Below, piece by piece: positions 7,325 to 16,825 of a stretch of 64,000 bases of DNA (positions are counted from its first letter, which is position 1; every line of letters starts with the position of its first letter). The translations under genes were made by a program, and so were the position numbers. The notes beneath the pieces are model-generated. The model was not told where the DNA came from, did not search any database, and saw nothing but the letters and a program-made list of their open reading frames with translations. This DNA is from SKZT01 sp964478625. GTDB lineage: Bacteria; Desulfobacterota; Desulfobacteria; Desulfobacterales; SKZT01. The stretch is from assembly GCA_964478625.1 (NCBI GenBank), contig CAYZJH010000003.1:53561-117560 (forward strand), in the 5' to 3' direction.

Positions 7325-8767
7325 TTACCTTTTTGACGATTTCAAAGCCTGCTGGAGTTTAACCGCAAGGTCACTCATGGGTTGGTCTGATGTTCCGGAA
7401 AAATTTTGCCAGTTCTCTTCTTCCTCACTGCTGGCCGGGGCAAGGGTGATTTTACGCAATTCGGAATCAATCTGGATGACCGTCAATGTCACGGTATCAC
7501 CTATTTTGGCTCTATCTATCTCTGGAGTCCCGGATGCCTTAATTTTTGATTTTGGCAGCAAACCAGTAATTCCGGGCAACAATTCTATGAAATAACCAAA
7601 GGATTCTTTTTTTGAAAGGGTCCCTTCAACTTTTTGGCCGACAACAAATTTATCCTTTGCCGATGACCATGGATCATCCTCAGTATCTTTGATGCTAAGG
7701 GATATGCGACGTCGCTTGGGATCCAATTCCTTGATTATTACCTGAACCGAATCTCCGGTATGAACAACGTCTTCGACTTTCAGCACCCGCTGAGTGCGGC
7801 TCATCTCACTGATATGAACAAGACCTTCAATTCCGGGACCAATTTCAACAAAGGCCCCGAATTGAGTGACACGCGTCACTTTGCCCTGAAGTTTTTGACC
7901 TTGGTTGAACTTTTCATGGGCGCTATCCCATGGATCACACTGGAGTTGCTTAACAGAGAGGGCAATTTTTTTACGATCCTGTGATTCACCGTCTTCTATA
8001 CCGATAACTTTAACTAAAATTCTCTGATTTGGTGAAACAAATCCTTCGGGACTGTCCAACCTGGACCAACTCAATTCCGAGATGTGAATCATGCCCTCTA
8101 TTCCGGGAAATAGCTCCACAAAGACTCCATAGGGCATCAATCGTACTACGGTGCCCCCCAATTCCTGCCCCACAGCCAGTTGTGCCAAAAACCGCTCGCG
8201 ATTTCTGGCAATTTCGGTTTCGATAAGCATCCGCCTGGATACAACAACGTTTTTGCCGTTGTCTTCAAACCGCGTGATCAAAAAATCAAATGTCTGGCCG
8301 ACATAGTCGTCCGGCGTTTCGACATAAGTGATATCCATCTGGCTTACCGGACAAAAGGCGCGTCTTTGTAAAATCTGAACATGAAATCCACCCTTGCAGG
8401 TCCCACTGACCTTGCCTTCGATAGGAATTTTGCTTTCAAATGCCTCCCGAAGCATTTCCAGGCCTCCGATACCCGATAGTGCACGGGATAGGATGATCTC
8501 CTGTTCGTTGACCACCACGGCATAAAGTTCGATAATATCACCTTCATGATATGGAAAATTACCCCTTTCATCAATCAACTCTTTTTTATCGACAGCAGCA
8601 TCTATTTTTGTCCCGGTATCAATAAAAACAGTGTCTTTTCCAATGGAAATAATGGTGCCTTTCACTTTGTCGCCAACCTGCAGGCTTTCATCCCTATCCT
8701 TGTCATAAGCATCTAAAAGCTCTGCAAAGCTCTCTTCCTCAGGTTCATCCGTAATATGATCATTCAT
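7325..8767 (-). CDS. S1 RNA-binding domain protein (ribosomal protein S1-like, five S1 repeats)
   Basis: A 480-residue protein with an acidic N-terminus (about 30 residues) and five consecutive OB-fold S1 motifs opening at LQVGDKVKGTI, IEGKVSGTCKGG, VGQELGGTVVRL, GQKLQGKVTRV and VGQKVEGTLSK. Repeats 3 and 4 are the most canonical (GVFVELFPGIEGMIHISEL; GAFVEIGPGIEGLVHISEM). Full-length S1 usually has six repeats and about 550-580 residues, so this may be a shorter S1 paralogue rather than the main RpsA. It is monocistronic, convergent with the MetE-like gene. Confidence 0.8.
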   Translation of the reverse strand: MNDHITDEPEEESFAELLDAYDKDRDESLQVGDKVKGTIISIGKDTVFIDTGTKIDAAVDKKELIDERGNFPYHEGDIIELYAVVVNEQEIILSRALSGIGGLEMLREAFESKIPIEGKVSGTCKGGFHVQILQRRAFCPVSQMDITYVETPDDYVGQTFDFLITRFEDNGKNVVVSRRMLIETEIARNRERFLAQLAVGQELGGTVVRLMPYGVFVELFPGIEGMIHISELSWSRLDSPEGFVSPNQRILVKVIGIEDGESQDRKKIALSVKQLQCDPWDSAHEKFNQGQKLQGKVTRVTQFGAFVEIGPGIEGLVHISEMSRTQRVLKVEDVVHTGDSVQVIIKELDPKRRRISLSIKDTEDDPWSSAKDKFVVGQKVEGTLSKKESFGYFIELLPGITGLLPKSKIKASGTPEIDRAKIGDTVTLTVIQIDSELRKITLAPASSEEEENWQNFSGTSDQPMSDLAVKLQQALKSSKR

Positions 8768-8937
8768 CTGGTGTTGTTTCCATCAATGGTTCGTGTTGAT
8801 TTACAAAAAATATAATCGGCCAAATCTAACCAGATTTTATTTTGAGCGTCAATGAATTTTTGCGGCGAAGTTATCAGGTAAAGCATTAAAAATAAACAGT
8901 AAGAATAGTGAAAAATAATCTAAAATCCTAAAAATAA

Positions 8938-8967
8938 TTGACACGGTGCCTTTTTCATATCTATAGT
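8938..8967 (+). promoter_or_regulatory. Strong sigma-70-type promoter upstream of the Glu-rich protein
   Basis: TTGACA at 8938-8943, 18-base spacer, TATAGT at 8962-8967. It lies 60 bases before the ATG at 9027. Confidence 0.55.
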
Positions 8968-9026
8968 TCACTTTTTTTAGATAAAAAATTTGGGTATTCA
9001 AGAAGTAAATGAAAGGGGTAACAAAA

Positions 9027-9884
9027 ATGATAAACATGGATATGCAAAAGGTTTGCATTAAGAGAATGAAAGATATTATCGGAATTTATGATGCAGATTT
9101 TAATCTATCCCAGGTATCAGATGAAAATGTTGAAAAAATCCTGCACCAAATTGAGGATTTATCCGTCAAAGCCAATGTCCTGATTTCCGGCTCCATTAAA
9201 CATGTTTTGTACAACCTGGAAAATTTCCGCCCTGAAATTAGATCCGAATTTGAACAGCAGGTTTTCAACCTTTGGTATAAATCATTTAAAGCCCTTGATT
9301 TTGACCCGCCAGGCCAAATTGAACCCGAGATGGAATCATCCGGAACAAAGGAAGTATCAGCAGTTGTTAAAATGGTACAGGAACCCGGTGATGAAGAGAA
9401 ATCTGAATTCAAAGCTGATAAAATTAGTGAAGAACCTGCCATTAAAGAAGCAACCGAACCTGAAATTAAGGAAATGATTGAAAAGCTTGATACTGCAGAA
9501 AAGACAGGATCTGAACATAAAGAAATTGTCGAAGATCTCGAAGTCGCAGATGAATCCGAATTTTCAGTTGAAGAAATTGTTGAGGAATCCGAGGCGTTTG
9601 AAGAATCGGAATCTGAAGATGATGAACCCATGGAGGAACCGGTTTCATCTGGAGAGTCTGAAACGATTGAAAAGGTTCCTGGTATTGAATCGGAAGATTT
9701 GGATGAGGAGCAGACTTCGGAAACGAAACATGAGCGTTCTGAATCGTATGTAAAAGCCGACACTCAAGCAGAAATACCTCTAAAAAAACCCAAACGGGAT
9801 TGGTTTGATTTGGTTTTAGATATCTCTGCAGCTTTCATGAAATTCATTTTGCGAATGTTACCCTTTAAAAAATCAGGAAAATAG
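9027..9884 (+). CDS. Glutamate-rich protein of unknown function
   Basis: I do not recognise this 285-residue protein. Residues about 1-85 look like a folded helical domain (KRMKDIIGIYDADFNLSQVS, then IRSEFEQQVFNLWYKSFKAL). Residues about 95-240 are a low-complexity acidic linker made almost entirely of Glu, Ser, Asp, Val and Lys with repeated EEIVEE/EES units. The last 35 residues are basic and amphipathic or hydrophobic (KPKRDWFDLVLDISAAFMKF), which could be a membrane-surface anchor. AAAGGGG at 9012-9018 points to the ATG at 9027 rather than that at 9009. It is preceded by a good promoter and followed by cardiolipin synthase 94 bases later. Confidence 0.65.
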   Translation: MINMDMQKVCIKRMKDIIGIYDADFNLSQVSDENVEKILHQIEDLSVKANVLISGSIKHVLYNLENFRPEIRSEFEQQVFNLWYKSFKALDFDPPGQIEPEMESSGTKEVSAVVKMVQEPGDEEKSEFKADKISEEPAIKEATEPEIKEMIEKLDTAEKTGSEHKEIVEDLEVADESEFSVEEIVEESEAFEESESEDDEPMEEPVSSGESETIEKVPGIESEDLDEEQTSETKHERSESYVKADTQAEIPLKKPKRDWFDLVLDISAAFMKFILRMLPFKKSGK

Positions 9885-9978
9885 TGGGTCATGGGATAAA
9901 AGGTTCTCACTAAATGACGGTCTTTATCGCGAAGTGCAGGAATTCGACAGCGAAAATTAATTACGGAGATACCACCCC

Positions 9979-11412
9979 ATGGAATTTTTAAGTTGGAGTA
10001 TCGGTATGCTCCATATGACCTTGGGGTTTATTGCTTCAGGCCATGTGTTGCTTAACAAAAACGATCCGAGATCTGCCTGCGGATGGATTTTCCTTTGCAT
10101 TTTTTTCCCTCTTTTGGGACCGCTGGTCTACTTTGTGTTTGGGATCAACAGGGTTCGCATGAGAGCCAAAAAGCTTGGCTTGAGATCTCCTTTTCGCCTT
10201 TATGAGGGGTTTGGAAGATTTTCGGAAGATTATCCTAATGTGATACACAGCATCAATGTGCCCACGGCCTATCGTGACATTGCAAGAATTTCCGATGCAG
10301 TGACTAAACTCCCTTTACTCTCAGGAAACCGTATTGAAATTCTCCATAATGGCGAAGAAGTATTTCCGGCTATGTTGGAAGCTATTCAGGATGCGAAAAA
10401 GTCTATATATCTGATTACCTATATTTTTGAGACCAACAGATCCGGAAGGAAAATTATTGATGCCCTGACCATGGCAAAAAATCGTGGTGTGGATGTGCGT
10501 GTTCTTATTGATGGAGTAGGGGAGCTTTATTCTATTCCTCGGGCAGGAAGCCTTTTAAAAAAACGAGGGGTGAATATGGCTCGATTTATCCCCCCAAAGA
10601 TAAAACCGCCCGAATTTCATATTAATCTCAGGAATCACAGAAAACTTCTTATTACTGATGGTCAATTAGGCTTTACAGGGGGAATGAACATTGGGGATAG
10701 GCATTTGGCCGATAACCTTCAAAATCCTTCTCGGGTTATCGATGTCCATTTCAGAATCCAGGGCCCGGTGGTGGCTCAAATGGAAAAGGCATTTTTGGAA
10801 GATTGGGGATTTGCTACCGGGGAATACACCGATCCTTCACCAGGACCTCATGAAAAAAAAGGTGATGCCATCTGCAGGACCATAATCGATGGTCCTAATG
10901 AAGACCCTGAAAAACTCACATTCGTTCTTGCCGGTGCCATTTCATCCGCCCGCAAGTCGGTGTTGATCATGACACCTTATTTTTTACCTTCCAGAGAAAT
11001 TGTGGGTGCCCTTCAGATCACGGCCCTTCGTGGTGTTGAAGTCAGTGTGGTTCTTCCGGCAAAAAATAATCTTCCTTTTATGAAATGGGCTGCCAGTAAC
11101 TTTTTATGGAAACTCACCCACTGGGGTGTGAAAATATACTTTCAACCTCCTCCCTTTGTGCATTCAAAACTGCTTGTGATCGATGATTACTACACTCATA
11201 TCGGTTCTGCCAACATTGATCCACGAAGCTTGAGGTTAAACTTTGAATTGAATATCGAAATTTTCGATGTTGCTGTTGCAAAAACGGTGTCCGCTCATAT
11301 CAGAAATTGCATCAAACGATCTGGAGAAATGACCCTGTCAGACCTCGATCAACGAAATCTATTGATTAAACTCCGGGATGCTTTTGCCTGGATTTTTTCA
11401 CCTTACTTATAA
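9979..11412 (+). CDS. cls: Cardiolipin synthase (phospholipase D family)
   Basis: Joins two phosphatidylglycerol molecules into cardiolipin and glycerol in the inner membrane. Two N-terminal membrane helices (residues about 5-55, ending in PLLGPLVYFVFGINR) precede two PLD domains, each with an HKD motif: HRKLLITDGQLGFTGGMN (about residue 220) and HSKLLVIDDYYTHIGSANID (about residue 395). Length 477 residues is normal. GGAG at 9965-9968 precedes the ATG. Functionally linked to pgsA 4 kb upstream. Confidence 0.93.
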   Translation: MEFLSWSIGMLHMTLGFIASGHVLLNKNDPRSACGWIFLCIFFPLLGPLVYFVFGINRVRMRAKKLGLRSPFRLYEGFGRFSEDYPNVIHSINVPTAYRDIARISDAVTKLPLLSGNRIEILHNGEEVFPAMLEAIQDAKKSIYLITYIFETNRSGRKIIDALTMAKNRGVDVRVLIDGVGELYSIPRAGSLLKKRGVNMARFIPPKIKPPEFHINLRNHRKLLITDGQLGFTGGMNIGDRHLADNLQNPSRVIDVHFRIQGPVVAQMEKAFLEDWGFATGEYTDPSPGPHEKKGDAICRTIIDGPNEDPEKLTFVLAGAISSARKSVLIMTPYFLPSREIVGALQITALRGVEVSVVLPAKNNLPFMKWAASNFLWKLTHWGVKIYFQPPPFVHSKLLVIDDYYTHIGSANIDPRSLRLNFELNIEIFDVAVAKTVSAHIRNCIKRSGEMTLSDLDQRNLLIKLRDAFAWIFSPYL

Positions 11413-11479
11413 CTTGGTAACCTTAAGTTCTTGTAAGCAGGCGAATGATCAAAAAAAAACCGAAACATAGATTTCCGCT

Positions 11480-12421
11480 TTAGCTTTTGCTGTTATGCCC
11501 GGCCGAAATCGACGAATGAAAGATGGTTTCTTCAAAACTGTGCTTTCCATTGAACCGGCGGGCCATATTTTCTTTAAAAAGCCTGGACTTCAAATTGATC
11601 ACTTTACAACCGTATTTGATATTTTTTTCGACAAGGTCCGGACAATTACGAAGGCTTGTTTTTAATTTGACTCCGTTGGAGGTTACTTTACGGAGCATAC
11701 TGATTTCCTTACCGATAACTTTGGTTTGTTTTTCTCTGATGGCGTCCAGAAAAGCTTTTCTGGTCGGTTTGCAATCCGAATATGTGACCACCCTTCCCAT
11801 GTGATAAAGAGTGTGCCCATCACTGCCGCCGGTAACAGCTTTGTTCAAATTAAAACCTAAAAGAGCTGATTTTAAGTTCCATTTTTTTAAATTTTCGGAA
11901 TTAATCGCTTCGATTCCGTCACACATCTGAAGAAGGTTTTCCAATCGGTCTTTTGAGAACTGATAACTGCAAACACCTGTGTACATGGCGCTGTAGGGAT
12001 GCGGAAAAACAACCACTGAATTATATTTCCGGGTACGAAGGATGATTTCTTCCATGGTCAGTACCGTGGAACTCATAATGTCGTGACCCATATAAGGTTT
12101 GAGATCGTTTTTGTAGAACTTTTTCAGGCCGGAAATGCTGTAAAAATAAACCAGAAGATGTGTTCCTTCCGAGGAAGTGATCTCGATGCCGGGAATGGTG
12201 AGCAGATCTTTTTCCGCGGCAATTTCAACTGCCCCCTGAATTTCATTATGATCGGTAATCGCCACCCCGATTCCAAGGGAGCGGGCCCTTTCGGCAACTG
12301 CTTTTACACTGTTTAAGCCGTCTGAATAATTTGTGTGAAAATGAAGATCGACTACTGTGAAATTGCTTGAAAGTTGTTCTAAATCAGGTTGTTCAAACTG
12401 AACACGGTTGAAATTGTCCAT
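11480..12421 (-). CDS. PHP-domain metal-dependent phosphoesterase
   Basis: A 313-residue protein with the PHP metal-binding motifs: VVDLHFHTNYSDG (HxH), ITDHNEIQGA, a mid-protein FPHPYSA and GGSDGH near residue 215. The family hydrolyses phosphoesters, including nucleotide substrates in TrpH/YciV-type members, but the substrate here cannot be read from sequence. The C-terminal 70 residues beyond the PHP core are basic and not recognised. It converges on cls and is probably monocistronic. Confidence 0.82.
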   Translation of the reverse strand: MDNFNRVQFEQPDLEQLSSNFTVVDLHFHTNYSDGLNSVKAVAERARSLGIGVAITDHNEIQGAVEIAAEKDLLTIPGIEITSSEGTHLLVYFYSISGLKKFYKNDLKPYMGHDIMSSTVLTMEEIILRTRKYNSVVVFPHPYSAMYTGVCSYQFSKDRLENLLQMCDGIEAINSENLKKWNLKSALLGFNLNKAVTGGSDGHTLYHMGRVVTYSDCKPTRKAFLDAIREKQTKVIGKEISMLRKVTSNGVKLKTSLRNCPDLVEKNIKYGCKVINLKSRLFKENMARRFNGKHSFEETIFHSSISAGHNSKS

Positions 12422-12613
12422 AGATTTTCCAATATGTCTGTTAAAAGTGAACTGGTTAATGATACAATATTGATACCTACCTTAATCACATAAAATAATT
12501 CCAAATTTTTTTTATGCAATTTTTAGGCAGACTATTAAATAAATTGTTCTTTTATACACGAAAGTTTAAGTTAAATAAAGCCCCAATATAAATAAAAAGT
12601 GAGCCTGTTATTC

Positions 12614-13996
12614 TCAGAGAGGCAATCTGAAGACCGTTTTTAAATAATTCAATTTTCCCCTGTATGGAGGAAATCTCAGAGAAATATCCGCCAAAAAAGG
12701 TCTATGGATAACACTTTTGGGGTAAGAAAATGCCTTAAATCCAGCCTCCCCGTGATAGTTCCCAATACCGCTGCTACCCACTCCCCCAAAAGGCAGATGA
12801 GGATTGGCGACATGAAGAATCGTGTCGTTAATGCATCCTCCGCCGAATGAAATTTGTTCTAATATTTTTTTTTGATTCTTTTTATTTCGGGAGAAAAAAT
12901 AAAGGGCAAGAGGCTTAGGCCTTTCATTAACCTGATTGATTACATCATTGAGATCTTCGAACTCAACTATCGGAAAAATAGGGCCAAAAATCTCTTCATC
13001 CATAACCGGATCATCCCATGAAATGTTATCCATAAGGGTTGGAGAAATATAAAGTCTCTCTTTATTCGAAGTCCCGCCATAAATGATTTTACCTTTTTCC
13101 ATAAAACGGTTCAAACGGTCAAAATGTTTTTGGTTGATTATTCTTCCATAGTCCGGGCTTTTTTGTGGATCATGTCCGTAGAAATATTCAATAGTTTCGA
13201 TCATGGAGGAAATCAGATTGTTTTTGACCGCTTTATGCACCACCAGATAATCAGGGGAAACGCAGGTTTGTCCGACGTTTAAGAATTTGCCAGATACGAT
13301 TCTTTTGGCGGTCAATTCAATATCCACATTATGATCCACGATACACGGGGATTTTCCTCCGAGTTCCAGGGTAAACGGAACAAGATTTTCAGCTGCGGCT
13401 TTCATTACGATTTTTCCGACATGAGAACTTCCGGTAAAAAAAATATAATCAAATTTTTCTTTTAGCAGATCACGGCTTAAATCGATACCGCCCTGCAGCA
13501 CGGTAATATAGTTTTCAGAAAAAGAGTTTTTGAGAATGTTTTCGAGCACCTGTGATGTTTCCGGAGCATGTTCCGACGGCTTGATTACTGCGCAATTTCC
13601 TGCAGCAATGGCACTGATTAAAGGAGACAGGGATAATTGAACAGGGTAATTCCAGGGGGACAGAATCAGACAAACACCGTAAGGATGGTAATAAATTCGA
13701 CTCGAGGAGGGCCACAGTTTTAGAGGGGTCCGTACCTTTCGGGGTTTTGACCATGATTTCAGATGTTTTTTTGCCAGCCGGATTTCATCCAGGATAAAAC
13801 CGATCTCAGTCATAAAAGATTCATAAGCCGGTTTTCCCAGGTCTTTTTTTAAAGCAGAGACAATTTTTTCTTCATTTTCAATTACCGCCTTTTCTAAAAG
13901 TGATAGTTGGGTCAGCCGATAATTCATACTTTTGGCTTTGCCCTCTTGGAAAAATTTTCTTTGGTGTTCAATTAGTTTTTGGATTCTGTCTGTCAT
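12614..13996 (-). CDS. Aldehyde dehydrogenase, class 3 / fatty-aldehyde type
   Basis: NAD(P)-dependent oxidation of aldehydes to carboxylates. The frame is open to 14158, but the ATG at 13996 has GAAGGA just upstream and gives the standard class-3 N-terminus (MTDRIQKLIEHQRKFF); it also avoids overlap with the divergent gene, giving 460 residues. Motifs: LSPWNYPVQL, FTGSSHVGK, the Glu in ELGGKSPCIVD and the catalytic Cys in VGQTCVSPDYL. The C-terminus PHLPFGGVGSSGIGNYHG is typical of the ALDH3 group. The C-terminal tail may be membrane-associated, as in fatty-aldehyde dehydrogenases. Confidence 0.9.
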   Translation of the reverse strand: MTDRIQKLIEHQRKFFQEGKAKSMNYRLTQLSLLEKAVIENEEKIVSALKKDLGKPAYESFMTEIGFILDEIRLAKKHLKSWSKPRKVRTPLKLWPSSSRIYYHPYGVCLILSPWNYPVQLSLSPLISAIAAGNCAVIKPSEHAPETSQVLENILKNSFSENYITVLQGGIDLSRDLLKEKFDYIFFTGSSHVGKIVMKAAAENLVPFTLELGGKSPCIVDHNVDIELTAKRIVSGKFLNVGQTCVSPDYLVVHKAVKNNLISSMIETIEYFYGHDPQKSPDYGRIINQKHFDRLNRFMEKGKIIYGGTSNKERLYISPTLMDNISWDDPVMDEEIFGPIFPIVEFEDLNDVINQVNERPKPLALYFFSRNKKNQKKILEQISFGGGCINDTILHVANPHLPFGGVGSSGIGNYHGEAGFKAFSYPKSVIHRPFLADISLRFPPYRGKLNYLKTVFRLPL

Positions 13997-14099
13997 AAGG
14001 TATCCTTCAGGTAATTTTATGGTATAAATACTTTTGAGAAAAATGTTGAATGCAGGGAAAAAAAACCGGTAAAATTTTTTTATTGGGGAGATGGAACAA

Positions 14100-14531
14100 A
14101 TGATTGAAAAGATAAAAGCTTTAGCCCATGAAAAGGATATCTGCGTATTGGCGACCATTTCTGAAAAAGGCCCTTATTGTTCACTGATGGCTTATGCCCT
14201 TGATGAAAACGCTGTCGAGTTTTACATGACCACATCCAGGTTGACCAGGAAATACGCCAATATTGAAAAAAATCCAAATGTGAGTCTGCTCATCGATTCG
14301 CGTGATACCATACCCAGGACCCAAGCCCAGGCTCTGACGGTCACAGGTGAATGTGAAATCATTTCTTCCCATGATCCCAAAAGACAAAGTGTAAAAGAAA
14401 AATTGCTGGAACGACACCCGCACCTTAAAATCATACTGGAAAGGCCCGACTCGGAGATATTATGCGTCAAAGCTGAATCTTATCTGTTTCTCCATGGTCT
14501 AAGCGACGCGTTTTTTGAAAAAGTAAGCTGA
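14100..14531 (+). CDS. Pyridoxamine 5'-phosphate oxidase-fold flavoprotein
   Basis: A 143-residue split-barrel protein of the PNPOx-like family: MIEKIKALAHEKDICVLAT, then MAYALDENAVEFYMTTSRLTR and NPNVSLLIDSR, the classic pattern of the FMN-binding barrel. GGGGAG at 14085-14090 abuts the ATG at 14091 but is nine bases from the ATG at 14100, so the second ATG is the better start. Members bind FMN, F420 or heme; no specific substrate can be assigned. It converges on the permease-repressor gene with only three bases between the stops. Confidence 0.82.
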   Translation: MIEKIKALAHEKDICVLATISEKGPYCSLMAYALDENAVEFYMTTSRLTRKYANIEKNPNVSLLIDSRDTIPRTQAQALTVTGECEIISSHDPKRQSVKEKLLERHPHLKIILERPDSEILCVKAESYLFLHGLSDAFFEKVS

Positions 14532-14534
14532 AAA

Positions 14535-16037
14535 TCAAATACATTGGACCGCAACCCTATCGGCAGCATCATGGTTCAGCCGTATTTTTTGACCGAGCTG
14601 GTTTTCCACCACCCAGAATTTTCCGCCATTTTGACGGCTGCCTGTGAGGATGATTTCCCCTGGTCGAAGTTCGGATCCCATACCCGATTCAGGAGAGCTG
14701 ACTATTTTGACTTTCCGTCCTGACCGAAGTTGACTCAAAAAAACAACCGCACCGGGCTCCAAACAGGCCGGGTCTTCAGGGATTTCCTGGCCATGTGGGT
14801 CTCGATCCGGATGGCCGAGAATGTCGTCGATATACTCGACAGTTCCGGTATCATGCATATGTTCAAGATTGTGGGCTTTGGGATGAATTTCTTCATCAGG
14901 GGTTCCCACATGTTGAAGATAAGACTCCCAAAGACGATGAGACCGAATAATTCGCTGCGCCTCTTTTTGCCCTTCAGGTGTTAGTGTCAGCCTGCTGTCT
15001 GACATCTTCAGATAACCTTCGGAAATCAATGCTTTTATGGCCCGTTGAGTTTTGACATGCTCCGGAAGAAGCTTCCGGATCTCAACAGGGTTTACCGGTG
15101 CATGCCGGGCAATGGTTCCGAGGATGTCTTCTGCAAGTTGCTGAGGAATGATTTTTCGAAGGTTGATCCATCGGACCATCAGGCCGTAACGGGGAGCAAC
15201 AAAAAGCACAACCAAAAACTGAAATGTACAAAACAGCATGATTGCGCCCCCACCTGATGAATCCAGCCAGAAACACAGGTAAAGCCCGCCGATAATACTG
15301 GTGATGCCAAAGATGGCTGATAGAATCATCATCCGGTCCAAGCGGTCCGATAAAAGATAAGCAGTTGCTGCAGGAGTGATCAGAAGACCGACAACCAGAA
15401 TCACGCCCACCATGCTGACTGCACTGACGACCACCAGGGAAACACAAGTTGTCAGAACATAATCAATTATGACAATTGGCATACCGATTGAAGCTGCCAT
15501 GATCGGATCAAAACTGGCCAGTTGGAAATGGCGGAAAAAAAGCAAAATTACCGAAAGGACCAGAGCAGCGATAAATGCCGATGCCCAAAGGTCGGTATCG
15601 GCCATTCCCAGGACATCACCCATGATAAAATGCATCAGGTCTATGTGAACGTAATTTCTGAAGATGGAAACCATCACAACACCGGCAGCAAAAACTCCCG
15701 TGTACATGATTCCAATGGCGGTGTCTTCCTTGATTCTTGAAAGGCGGGATACAAAACCGATCAGAAATACGGTTAAAACCGCAGCAATAAGGGAACCCAC
15801 CAGCATGGCAGGGGCGTAAGCCTCGATACCGAACAATAGTTTCATGAAAAGATAACCGCCTGCCACTCCGGCGATCATGGCATGGGACAGAGCATCCCCC
15901 AGAAATGCCATACGTCGTAATATTACCAAACAGCCCACCACGCCACACACCACGGCCACAATGGAGCCACCAACAAGGGCTTTGATAAAAAAGGGCTCTC
16001 TAAGAGGAATCATAACAGGTTCGAACAATAAAATCAT
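14535..16037 (-). CDS. Metal ABC transporter permease fused to DtxR-family repressor (YtgCR-like)
   Basis: A 500-residue fusion. Residues about 1-285 are an ABC-3 (ZnuB/MntB/TroC) permease with at least eight membrane helices and the motif RRMAFLGDALSHAMIAG. Residues about 295-500 are a complete DtxR/MntR-type regulator: winged helix (VKTQRAIKALISEGYLK, LTPEGQKEA), a metal-binding dimerisation helix (SHRLWESYL; EIHPKAHNLEHMH) and a C-terminal SH3/FeoA-like domain. Metal ligands corresponding to DtxR His79, Glu83, His98, Glu105 and His106 appear present, with His in place of Cys102. The same architecture in Chlamydia (YtgCR) is cleaved to free the repressor. It overlaps the ATPase gene by four bases. 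Confidence 0.88.
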   Translation of the reverse strand: MILLFEPVMIPLREPFFIKALVGGSIVAVVCGVVGCLVILRRMAFLGDALSHAMIAGVAGGYLFMKLLFGIEAYAPAMLVGSLIAAVLTVFLIGFVSRLSRIKEDTAIGIMYTGVFAAGVVMVSIFRNYVHIDLMHFIMGDVLGMADTDLWASAFIAALVLSVILLFFRHFQLASFDPIMAASIGMPIVIIDYVLTTCVSLVVVSAVSMVGVILVVGLLITPAATAYLLSDRLDRMMILSAIFGITSIIGGLYLCFWLDSSGGGAIMLFCTFQFLVVLFVAPRYGLMVRWINLRKIIPQQLAEDILGTIARHAPVNPVEIRKLLPEHVKTQRAIKALISEGYLKMSDSRLTLTPEGQKEAQRIIRSHRLWESYLQHVGTPDEEIHPKAHNLEHMHDTGTVEYIDDILGHPDRDPHGQEIPEDPACLEPGAVVFLSQLRSGRKVKIVSSPESGMGSELRPGEIILTGSRQNGGKFWVVENQLGQKIRLNHDAADRVAVQCI

Positions 16038-16825
16038 GATACAGCCTGAGAGTCGGAGTTGGTTTGAGTATTTTTGATATTTGAAAAAATCCTGAGCCTG
16101 CCTTCGTATACCTCACTTAAAAGATTTTCCTGCAAGACAGCCTCGGGTTTACCGTAGGCATACAGCCGCTGTTTAATCAATATGAGCCGGTCGAAATATT
16201 CCGCAGCGGTTGTCAAATCATGGTGCACCACCACCAGCGTTCTTCCGGATGATTTCGCACGGTCTAATACATCGAGAATGGCATGCTCCGTGGCTGCATC
16301 AACACCGGCAAAAGGTTCGTCCAGAAGAAGTATATCAGAGCTTTGCGCAAGGGCCCGGGCCATGAAAACCCTCTGCTGTTGTCCTCCTGAAAGCTGGCCG
16401 ATTTGTCGGTCCGAAAATTCGGACATGCGCACCATTTCCAGGGCTTCGTTTACGATTTTCCAGTCTTTTTTTCCGGGATTGCGGTACCATGGAATGTGAC
16501 CGTAACGACCCATCATGGCCACTTCCTTTACGCAGACAGGAAAATCCCAATCCACAGTTCCTCTCTGGGGTACATAAGCCACAAGCCCCTTGGCTTTTTC
16601 GGCCGGGATTCCCTGGATTTTTACAATCCCGACATCCCGCCTGACAAACCCCAGAATGGTTTTGATCAGGGTCGATTTGCCCGCACCATTAGGACCAATG
16701 ACCCCCACCAGCAGCCCTTTTTGAATGGTGAGGGAAACATCCAGAAGTGCCGGTTTAGGACCATAGCTTACCGTAAGGTTTTCGACCTCAATGGCCGCAG
16801 GCTCTGCCGTATTATGGGTGGCCAT
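16034..16825 (-). CDS. Metal ABC transporter ATP-binding protein (ZnuC/MntA/TroB type)
   Basis: Energises metal import with the fused permease. Walker A GPNGAGKST, signature LSGGQQQRVFMARAL, Walker B DILLLDEPFAGVD and the H-loop VVVHHDL are all present. The frame extends to 16852, but AGGAGA lies just before the ATG at 16825, giving 263 residues. It overlaps the upstream exported-protein gene by 14 bases and the downstream permease-repressor gene by four, a tightly coupled operon. Zn, Mn or Fe cannot be told apart from the ATPase. Confidence 0.92.
   Translation of the reverse strand: MATHNTAEPAAIEVENLTVSYGPKPALLDVSLTIQKGLLVGVIGPNGAGKSTLIKTILGFVRRDVGIVKIQGIPAEKAKGLVAYVPQRGTVDWDFPVCVKEVAMMGRYGHIPWYRNPGKKDWKIVNEALEMVRMSEFSDRQIGQLSGGQQQRVFMARALAQSSDILLLDEPFAGVDAATEHAILDVLDRAKSSGRTLVVVHHDLTTAAEYFDRLILIKQRLYAYGKPEAVLQENLLSEVYEGRLRIFSNIKNTQTNSDSQAVS

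Noticed and set aside
9086..9763. Ser-rich 225-codon frame on the minus strand
   Set aside because: It is the complement of the Glu-rich repeats of the gene at 9027, which produce long Ser runs by base pairing; no start site.
12614..14158. Long start of the aldehyde dehydrogenase at 14158
   Set aside because: The added 54 residues are hydrophobic and unlike the family, and overlap the divergent PNPOx gene; the ATG at 13996 has a ribosome site.
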